Shown: positions 56,554 to 64,000 of the stretch, piece after piece
Layout of the letters: each line of letters opens with the position of its first letter
How positions within the stretch are numbered: the first letter of the stretch is position 1
Assembly (NCBI RefSeq): GCF_000499845.2
Contig: NC_023749.2
Span: 23,312,878 to 23,376,877, forward strand
Source of the DNA: Phaseolus vulgaris
Lineage: Eukaryota > Streptophyta > Magnoliopsida > Fabales > Fabaceae
Reading direction: 5' to 3'
Length of the DNA stretch: 64,000 nt
Notes under the pieces: model-generated
What the model was told of the DNA's origin: nothing
Seen by the model: only the letters and a program-made list of their open reading frames with translations
The model's database searches: none
Position numbers and translations under genes: made by a program

Positions 56554-58399
56554 TTTGGTTCTTCAAGATGAGTAGCTCCTTGTCTTTTAAATTTTAGTTC
56601 TTCTTTATTTCATATTGTCATTTACTTTCCTTACTTGTCTTGCTGTTTTTTACATTTTAATTTGTTCTTGGTGTGCTTTGTGGAAGATCCAACCGAAGCA
56701 CTCTTGTTCATTTGATCTTGAACAAGTTCTTGTGCAATTTGTGATAGGATTCCATACACCTTTGTGTTGCTATTTTCTTTTAGGCTTTGAGTCTTTATTG
56801 CTTTCATTATTTTGGTTCATATTATGCTTTGAGTCTTTAATTTTCTGAATCTATACATGTTTTGTCAAGTCATGTTCATCCATATTGTCAACAATTCATA
56901 GTAGTCCTTTTATTTGGCTTAATTGTTTCTTGATTTTGGGTCTCTTTATTTGCTTGAATCTGCTGTTCTTTGCTCCTTTGGTGCCTTTTTAATTTTTAGT
57001 TTGAGTTCATATTGTGTTTAGATCCTACACAATTCTATTTCACAAATTTCCACTGTGTCTAAACTTTGGTATCTTGCTGTTTTTGTTTCCAGTTTTCAGA
57101 TTCCCCTGTTTTCACCTTCTCTGTTTTGGCTGTTTTAACCCAGAAAAATATTTCCACCCATAGGAAAATTTTGATTCTCTGGAAAATGCAAGTTTAAAGT
57201 GCTATAGAAAGGACAAAAAAAGAATTAGGTCAAAAGAAGCAACAGAAAAAAAATGATAAATCTTTTAAGATCAGAGTGCAAATCTGAAGCGCTCCAGCTG
57301 GCATAACCGAACACCAATTTTGCAAAATTTATTAAAAAACAATGGTGCATCCGTTTTGAGTGATTCCAAAGCCAGATTTTAGATAAGATCCTGAATATCT
57401 TGCATAACAAATTTCAGAGCCAAATTCTAAAAATACAGCTCAGCATAAATCGGGGAACAAACACGTTTTCTGGCCCACAACATTTTCCAGTGGTGCTGTT
57501 TTTTTATTTGGTCATCTAATCTAGTGCTTTTCTTTAGGAATTCTTTTGTGTGCCAACCTTTAATTGAGTACCTTTATTTGTTTGCTTTAATTACTTGACT
57601 CTCTTTCTAGTTGTCACAATCTAAATCCTTTTGGTGGTACTGTTTTATTCAATTAAATTTGTTTCTTGCTTTTGTTCTTTGACCTCTAATTTGGGTGCTG
57701 GAATTTAATTCTTCTTTGGTGCTTATGTGAATGGGAACTTGATTTGGTTAAGGTTTAGCTCTTTGCTAGGTGCTGGAAATTGGAGAATTAAAGACCATCA
57801 TTCCAAGGAGAAGACAAGGCCAAAGCCGAAACAAGCATTCTTGAGAAAACACTACAAACACTTGGAACATCAACAAGCAAAGACAACAAGGAAGTGCACT
57901 AACCAAAAGAGGATCAACAAAGGGAGTTCTCTTATTTCCTTTGCAACTTGGTTTATTGTTAATTACCTTGTTAATTACGTTTAGACGGTGAGTGTGTCTT
58001 CAAGGGCTCAAAGTGTCCAAGAAGCCTCACCTAGGGCCGAATAGTATAGCATTCTTGATTAGTAATTGTTACTTGTTTGTAATTGCCTTTTCTTTTGCTT
58101 AGTTAGTGACGCTTTGCATGGTTATTTTGTTAAGTTTGTGTTAAACCGACTAGCTTTGTTTATTAGTAGCTTGCATTGTTTTCTTTCATTGAAAATTTGA
58201 TTTCTCAACTTAATTGTGTTCTAAGTGGTTTACTAAGAGAAAGTTTTGTGTGAAGACATTGAGGGATAGTTTTTGGCTAAGGCAAAGGCTTGGTATTTAA
58301 GTAGTCCTTGTGACTCACCTCCCTTACCTGGAAAACTACCTTCTTTGACTTTCCTAAGTTTTCTCAAGGCAAAATACTTGTATACACAAAGCTTTAGCC
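56554..58399 (+). other. Long non-coding leader of D
   Basis: About 1.85 kb, T-rich, closely matching F's leader and recognisably E's. No convincing ORF. Confidence 0.6.
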
Positions 58400-60252
58400 A
58401 TGTCTTCTTCTTCTCATTCTACAAAGTCTATTGGAAGTGAATTAAAATCTTTAAAAACTCTTTTGAAAGAAGTTTCACAAACTGTGCAATCAATTGCTTA
58501 TAGACAATTGGAGAGTGAGACTAAACTTAATGTTTTGACTAAAGCAAAGGATGAGAAGTCTCACATTCTAAAAAAATTACCTTCTCATGCATATATCTCT
58601 AAAGATCATGATTCTTTTGGGGAGGGAAGCATTAGAGTAAATGATTATTATCAAGCACCCCCTAGAAGACATAGAAGAGATAGAAAAGAACAAGAAAACC
58701 CAAGAGGGGTTAGGGTAGACCAACCCCATTTCCATGGAAAAGAAAATATAGAAGCATGCTAGATTGGGAAATGAGGGTAGAAAAATTGTTTGCTTCCCAT
58801 AAAGAAAGAAAGGAAAGAAAAACACAAAAGAAGAGAGGGGAAGTCGAAAGGGAAGCTAAAGAAAAAGAAGAAAAAGAAAAGCATGAGAAAACCCTTGAAG
58901 TACAAAAGGTGTGGGAGAAGAGTGTTCCTTCCCACAAGGTCATTCAACAAGACCAAAGATTTAAAAATACCTTTGAAAATATGTGTCTTGTTGAACAACC
59001 TCAAAGCCTTACCTTTTGTAAAGGAACACTTGCAAGCCTAAGTGAAAAAGAAGAGTCTTTAAAAGAAGCTTGCATAGATAAAAATGAAATAGATTATTTC
59101 TCATATGTGCTAGGATATCACCAAGTGAATGTCAAGTTTTTTATAAGCATCTACAAAAACAATTTTTTATGTGAAGTAGTGCCTAAAGAAACTTGTCATG
59201 TCTTATTGAGACAACCATTGCAAAGTGTACAAATCCTTATAAACAATGGTTGTCACAACGAGACTATCCTTACACATAAGAGAAAAAGTCTTCATGAAGG
59301 AGAACTCATGGGACAAATTAGAGTTGATAAAACTCTAGAGCTTTTAAAAGGAAAACTTTTGTCCCCCATGAGAAAAGAAGTTCAAAGACATTACCTTAGG
59401 TACAATTCTTGTTTTCAAACTACGCCCAAGGCAATGTCTCATAAACACTATACTCCTTCACCTTTTGCAAATGATCCTTGGGAAGATATAAATTTCATAT
59501 TAAAACTCCCTAGGACAACAAAAGGTTGTGATTCAATCTTCATGGTTATGGATAAACTCTTCTCTAGAGAAGTGATACATCTTCATGGTTTATCTTCAAG
59601 CATAGTGTTGAATAGAGTTCCAAATTACGCAAACCATGAATTGAGGATTTCCTTTGGAAAACTTGCAACTAAATTGCACACTTTAAATTCTTATCATCCT
59701 CAAACGCATGGTCAAAATATATTTGAAAATCTAGCTCTTTCTACTATGCCTAGAATAATCATGAAGTGCACACACAACTCTAGAGGTGAGCAAACATACC
59801 ATAAAGTAGTTCACAAAACTACTTATATTTCTACTTTTAAAGTTATGTGTGGGTTCAATCATCTTTCTCCTTTTAAGTTGTTACCATCTTCTATAGGATT
59901 TATGCCTAAAGAGAAAGTAACCACAAATGAACATTTTAAAATACATAAGATGATTAGAGACCACACACAACCATTAAAAGAGAAACTTTGTCCAAGGTTG
60001 CCAAAACCAAAAGAAAAACAAAAATGGCAACCTAGTAAAATTAATTTGCAAACTAACACCTATGCCTTATTTGATTATTTCTATAGGTGGACGTTTGATC
60101 CAGGAGGACAAGCTTTGGCGAAGCAAAAGGTTGCTATCCGAGATCAAGTCTGTAGATCTGAGGATAGATCTTCTCAAGAAGGAGGAGATGATGGACACCA
60201 TCCAGCCACATCCATTCCCCTAGCCATGAAGAAGAAGAAGCAATGGATTTGA
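58400..60252 (+). pseudogene. D rearranged gag-integrase frame
   Basis: Gag N-terminus 58400-58762, ended by a one-base deletion near 58758 (F keeps the frame there). The frame 58756-60252 (498 codons) is open: a Lys/Glu-rich stretch, [10 protein letters not shown], then FLCEVVPKETCHVLL, then integrase-like sequence from LMGQIRVDKTLELL to a GFNHLSPFKLLPS tail. Segment order differs from E, where the [10 protein letters not shown] linker follows the [10 protein letters not shown] segment. The integrase acidic residues are replaced (INF, LNRV, QNI) and the finger is degenerate (RHYLRYNSC). Roughly a dozen of about 13 differences from F that I could see by eye change an amino acid, so there is no sign of purifying selection. 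Confidence 0.86.
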
Positions 60253-60267
60253 GGACAAATCCTTTTC

Positions 60268-60280
60268 AAGAGGGAGGGGA
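60268..60280 (+). other. Polypurine tract of D
   Basis: AAGAGGGAGGGGA abutting the 3' LTR. Confidence 0.8.
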
Positions 60281-60979
60281 TGATGGAAGAGGCCCAAGCA
60301 CAAGCCCACATGCAAGCCCACCAAAGGGTAGATTTGGGCCAACCATAGAGTTATGGCCAAGAGGATCCAAGAAGACGTTCTTTTACATGTTCAAATGCCA
60401 TAAACTCTAGTGTAGAGTAGACTTTAATTTCTTGTCAAAATTAGCATAGGAACTTTATTTGTAATTTTCTTAGAATTAATTTTGGCACCTAAAACACCAA
60501 CCTAGGTAAACTTAGAGTTTCTAAAAAAACCTCTAAATTTACCAAGGCCGGTCTAGAAAGCCCATGGAGGGGGTGAGCATAAAAACTAGACACACCCCTC
60601 CCCATGTGCTCATTTGTGCACCCATGTGCCATGTGCACCCATGTGCTTCACATTTACATTTCATTTGGCTAGCATTAGGATTGCCTTATGGTCCTCCTTA
60701 GCCTATAAAAGGAGGAGCCTACACCTTGTATTTTCAAGTTTATGGTGAGTAAAGTTATGCTGCCCATTTGTGCTCAACTTTGCTTCTCCCTAGAATCCTA
60801 GGCTCTAAACTTCAATTCCTTCATCTTTTCCCTTGAGCTGGCCGAACCACTCAATACCCATACTTATCATGCACCTACAAGATCAACACCACTCTTAGGA
60901 GGATCTTGCTCACTCTCATACATTGCTTCCGCCCCATACTCTACATTGATTCAAGAAGAACTTCATGAAAATGCCATCA
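60281..60979 (+). repeat. 3' LTR of D
   Basis: 699 bp, same as the 5' LTR by eye. TATAAAA at 60704-60710. It is followed by GAAGG and then C's interrupted protease frame. Confidence 0.94.
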
Positions 60980-63900
60980 GAAGGACCGTTCACCGGGTGC
61001 TGGCCAACCTTTGAGAAGTTGCAACTGTCCCCTGATCAGCTAAGACCATATGGGGGCTGCTTGTACGGTTTTGCCGGCGACCAAGTGGAGGTGAGGGGGT
61101 ATATCGAGCTGAGGACGACCTTCACTAACGGCTTGGCCTCACGAACGGAGAAGGTCAGGTACCTTGTTGTAAACGCCCCATCAGCATACAACATACTGCT
61201 GGGGAGGCCAACGCTCAACAGAACAGGAGTTGTGCCTTCGACAAGGCACATGAAGGTCAAGCTGCCATCTATGGAGGGTATGATCATCCCTATTTTCTCC
61301 GACCAGAAGGAGGTAAAGAAGTGTTACGAAAACAGCCTCAAGAACAAGAGGTCTGTGTGCCACGTAACCACAACGCCTCCCCCTGGCGTGGAGCTGGAGC
61401 GCGAACCCCGACGAGCTTCGGATGCGGCGTTAGAGGTGGTCGCCGAGGGCGATGTGCCGATGGGGAATGTAAAGGCAAGGTCGGAGAGAAACTGCTCGGA
61501 GACCGCCAGAGAAACCGGTATCGCAAGGGTGCTGATCGCCAGCGAGAGGAAACCTCATCCAGTAGAGGAATGGCTCGAGAAGGAGATCAGTGGTAAGGTG
61601 TTTAAGCTGGGAAGAACCCTGGATAGCAAGACGCAAGACCAGATCGCCGAGGTAATAAGTAAACACTTGGATGCGTTTGCGTGGGCTGCTTCAGATATGC
61701 CGGGGATCGACCCCGATTTCTTGTGCCATCGTTTGGCAATGGACCCCCAAGTCAGGCCTATCCGCCAAAGAAGAAGAAAATTCAATGAGGAGAAGAGACA
61801 GGCGATCAAAGAAGAGACACGGAAACTACTTGCAGCGGGCCACATCAGGGAAATCCAATATCCAGAATGGCTCGCTAACGTCATCCTGGTCAAGAAGAGC
61901 AGCGGAAAATGGCGGATGTGCGTTGACTTTACAAACTTGAACAAGGCCTGCCCGAAGGACTCTTACCCTTTGCCAAGCATTGACGCCCTAGTAGACAGTG
62001 CATCAGGGTGCAAGCTGCTCAGTTTCCTGGATGCCTTCTCGGGGTACAACCAAATCAAAATGCACCCCATGGACGAAGAGAAGACCGCCTTCGTGACAGA
62101 AAGGTCATGTTATTGCTACAAGGTGATGCCCTTCGGGTTGAAGAATGCAGGGGCCACGTACCAAAGGCTGATGGACAAGGTGCTCGCGCCCATGCTCGGA
62201 AGGAATGTGCAGGCATACGTCGACGACATGGTCGTGACGTCCCTGGAGAAAGACAAGCACGTCGCAGACTTGGAAGAGTTGTTCACCACGATAGCCAGGC
62301 ACAAGCTAAAACTGAATCCTGAAAAGTGCGTTTTTGGTGTAGAAGCAGGGAAATTTCTGGGGTTTCTTCTGTCAGAGAGGGGAATTGAGGCTAACCCCGA
62401 GAAGTGCGCCGCCATTTTGGCAATGAGGAGCCCCGCCAATGTGAAGGAGGTACAGCAACTCACGGGGCGGATGGCCACCCTGTCTCTATTCGTATCGGCA
62501 AGCGGAGAGAAGGGCCACCCATACTTCCAATGTTTGAAGAGAAACAACAGATTTGTTTGGACAAAGGAGTGTGAGGAGGCCTTCGTAAAGCTCAAGGAAT
62601 ATTTGGCGAGCCCTCCAGTTCTGTGCAAGCCCCAAGACATAACACCCCTCAGGCTGTACTTTGCCATAATTGAGAGGGCGATCAGTGCAGGATCAGGACC
62701 AGACCCAAAGGCCTATATATTTCGTTAGCAAGGTGCTGCAAGGCCCGGAGGTAAGGTACCAAGCCCTAGAAAAGGCAGCATTAGCGGTTGTATTCTCGGC
62801 GAGGAGATTGCGCCATTACTTCCAGAGCTTCACGGTACTGGGGATGACTGATCTGCCAATCCAGAAGGTTTTGAAGAAGCCCGATGTGGCTGGAAGGATG
62901 GTGAAGTGGGCGGTCGAGCTTTCGGAGTTCGACATCAAGTATGAACCCGGGGATCGATCAAAGGGCAAGTCTTCGCCGATTTCATGGTCGAGTTGTCCTC
63001 CGAGGTGGCACAAAACGCCGAGGGTGACTTTCGCTGGGTACTCTCTGTTGATGGGTCGTCCAACCAGCTGGGCAGCGGGGATGGGGTCATCTTGGAAGGG
63101 CCCAACGGAGTGTTGATAGAGAAGTCATTGAGGTTCGCTTTCAAAGCAAGCAACAACCAACCAGAGTATGAGGCTTTGATCGCTGGAATCTTGCTGGCTA
63201 AGGAAATGGGGGCGAGAGTGCTGATGGCCAAGAGCGACTCGCTGTTGGTCACGGGACAAGTAACTGGCGAGTTCCAAGCCAAGGACCCGCAGATGGCAGC
63301 CTACTTGGAGTACGTGCAGGAGCTAAGAAGATCCTTCGCTTCGTTTGAAGTGGTGCACGTGCCAAGAGAACAGAATGCCCGAGCTGACTTGCTAGCCAAG
63401 CTCGCCAGTTCGGGCAAGGGGGGTAGGCAGAGGACTGTCATTCAAGAAACTTTGAAAGCGCCTCGAGCATTCGTGGCAGACCACCAAGTTCTCCATGTTT
63501 GTAGATCGATGGGAAGACCGGCGAGAAGTCATAGGTCCCTAACGCAGGAAACTCTGAGGGCGTCGAGGGTCAGAGCGCGCCCAGCAGAAGAAGGGGCAAG
63601 ATCGATGCAGATTTGCGCTGTCCACGAGCCAGACACGTGGATAACGCCTTACCAACGTTATTTAGCGGATGGTGTGCTTCCAGTGGACTCAACTGAGGCC
63701 AGAAAAATACAGAAGAGCTCCAACAAGTTTACCCTTATTGACGGCGAGCTGTACAGGTTTGGATTCACGCACCCCCTTCTTGTATGCATACACGGAGAGA
63801 AGTGCACGAGGATTATGGCTGAGCTCCATGAGGGAATTTGCGGGAGCCACATTGGAGGTCGATCGCTGGCGACGAGGACTATCCGTGCAGGCTATTACTG

Positions 63901-64000
63901 GCCCACGATGAGAGAAGATTGCAAGAGATACGCCCAGCGTTGCAAGCAATGCCAGCAGCACGCCGATTGGCACAAGGCACCCCCAGAAGAGTTGAAGTCG
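60980..64000 (+). pseudogene. pol: C protease(deleted)-RT-RNase H-integrase, incomplete at window edge
   Basis: Resumes C's frame after D as TVHRVL. About 35 bp are then missing at 60999-61004, between CTGG repeats, which removes the VDQGSSADVMF catalytic motif and brings a TGA at 61012-61014. Downstream the frame to 62728 is open: LRPYGGCLYGFAGDQVEVRG, RT with AYVDDMVVTS, HPYFQCLKRN. A short deletion near 62690 removes the V-L-V-Q stretch and shifts frame; a second shift lies near 62947. The archaeal-type RNase H (VDGSSN, REQNARAD) and the integrase finger (ELHEGICGSH ... CKQCQQH) follow. The window ends before the integrase catalytic core. Confidence 0.88.

Larger units (their letters stand above)
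55840..60979 (+). mobile_element. Element D: non-autonomous CRM-like retrotransposon, TSD GAAGG
   Basis: 5140 bp with perfect GAAGG duplications (55835-55839, 60980-60984) and two 699-bp LTRs in which I found no difference, so a very recent insertion. Same architecture as F: long leader, gag N-terminus, shuffled linker, dead integrase; no protease, RT or RNase H. Must have been mobilised in trans, presumably by an E-like element. Confidence 0.95.
14719..64000 (-). mobile_element. Element P: outermost Tat retrotransposon, continues past window end
   Basis: Minus-strand element in pieces: 3' LTR 14719-15666, PPT from 15667, antisense gene 16228-18832, spacer to 20339, H inserted (20340-37058), post-pol block 37059-37109, pol 37169-40173, then B inserted at 40174. 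P's remaining RT, protease, gag and 5' LTR must lie right of 64000. Evidence for unity: the order equals that of H; removing H and one ATTGG copy rejoins the conserved post-pol block; and the RT reading frame is cut mid-domain at 40173 by B's LTR. P sits in repeat Q; its left flank is ATTTC (14714-14718), and the matching duplication would be outside the window. Confidence 0.8.
40174..64000 (+). mobile_element. Element B: Tat retrotransposon inserted in P, interrupted by E and C
   Basis: Plus-strand element. 5' LTR 40174-49010 split by E; PBS 49013-49030; gag-pol 49105-53032, where C is inserted. The remainder (end of RNase H, integrase, 3' region, 3' LTR) must lie right of 64000. Left target flank CTAGC (40169-40173); the duplicate is expected where P's RT frame resumes outside the window. 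Confidence 0.82.
53033..64000 (+). mobile_element. Element C: Tat retrotransposon inserted in B, continues past window end
   Basis: 5' LTR 53033-54195, PBS 54198-54215, gag 54359-55839, D inserted at 55840-60979, pol 60980 to the edge. Left target flank AGACC (53028-53032); the partner is outside the window. Gag and pol are closer to P than to B, while its LTR is closer to B. Confidence 0.88.

Noticed and set aside
60965..60984. Start codon in D's 3' LTR reading into C pol (60965)
   Set aside because: The open frame simply extends from pol into LTR sequence; a functional LTR-pol fusion is unlikely because C's protease is deleted and its 3' part is frameshifted.

Overview
Eukaryotic nuclear DNA from a flowering plant, most likely a legume. 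This rests on the LTR-retrotransposon lineages and the AT-rich U3 style, and no cellular host gene is present to confirm the species. The whole 64 kb is nested LTR retrotransposons, as expected of pericentromeric or centromeric heterochromatin. I see no rRNA, tRNA, CRISPR or cellular coding gene.

Two lineages dominate. (1) Ty3/gypsy Tat-lineage elements (M, N, P, H, B, C; solo LTR L1). Their PBS is TGGCGCCCACCGTGGGGC. The polyprotein carries a vestigial RNase H plus a second, archaeal-type RNase H. Where the 3' end is visible, a spliced extra gene lies between pol and the 3' LTR in antisense. (2) Chromovirus elements of CRM/Galadriel type (E, F, D; gag relic K). LTRs run TGATGG...CCATCA, the PBS begins TGGTATCA, and an about 1.86 kb leader precedes gag. 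E is intact and apparently autonomous. D and F are deletion derivatives that share one rearranged ORF with a dead integrase.

Layout. 1-6474: M (minus), fused near 6475 to N (plus, 6475 to about 10815; only its antisense gene, PPT and 3' LTR remain). 11015-12618: K gag-protease relic. 12619-14718: an unclassified LTR-like repeat Q, split by solo LTR L1 (13043-14189, TSD ATAAG). From 14719 to beyond the window end: P (minus), the outermost element. H (20340-37058, TSD ATTGG) sits in P, and F (22812-28008, TSD CCCTC) sits in H's antisense gene. B (from 40174) sits in P's RT domain. E (40281-48072, TSD AGATC) sits in B's 5' LTR. C (from 53033) sits in B's RNase H, and D (55840-60979, TSD GAAGG) sits in C's protease region. 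Four insertions (H, F, E, D) are bounded by perfect 5-bp duplications, and host reading frames resume across the F and D sites. The deepest stack is Q > P > B > C > D.

How the parts work. A complete element would package its RNA with Gag, copy it with the pol enzymes from a tRNA primer, and integrate. Only E keeps a fully open gag-pol. H has one late stop, and the others carry stops, frameshifts or truncations. D and F lack RT and a working integrase, yet D's two LTRs look identical, so they were presumably mobilised in trans by an E-like element. The antisense gene of the Tat elements joins a putative gypsy-type transposon domain (PF04195-like) to a Pro-rich linker and a coiled coil. Its function is unknown.
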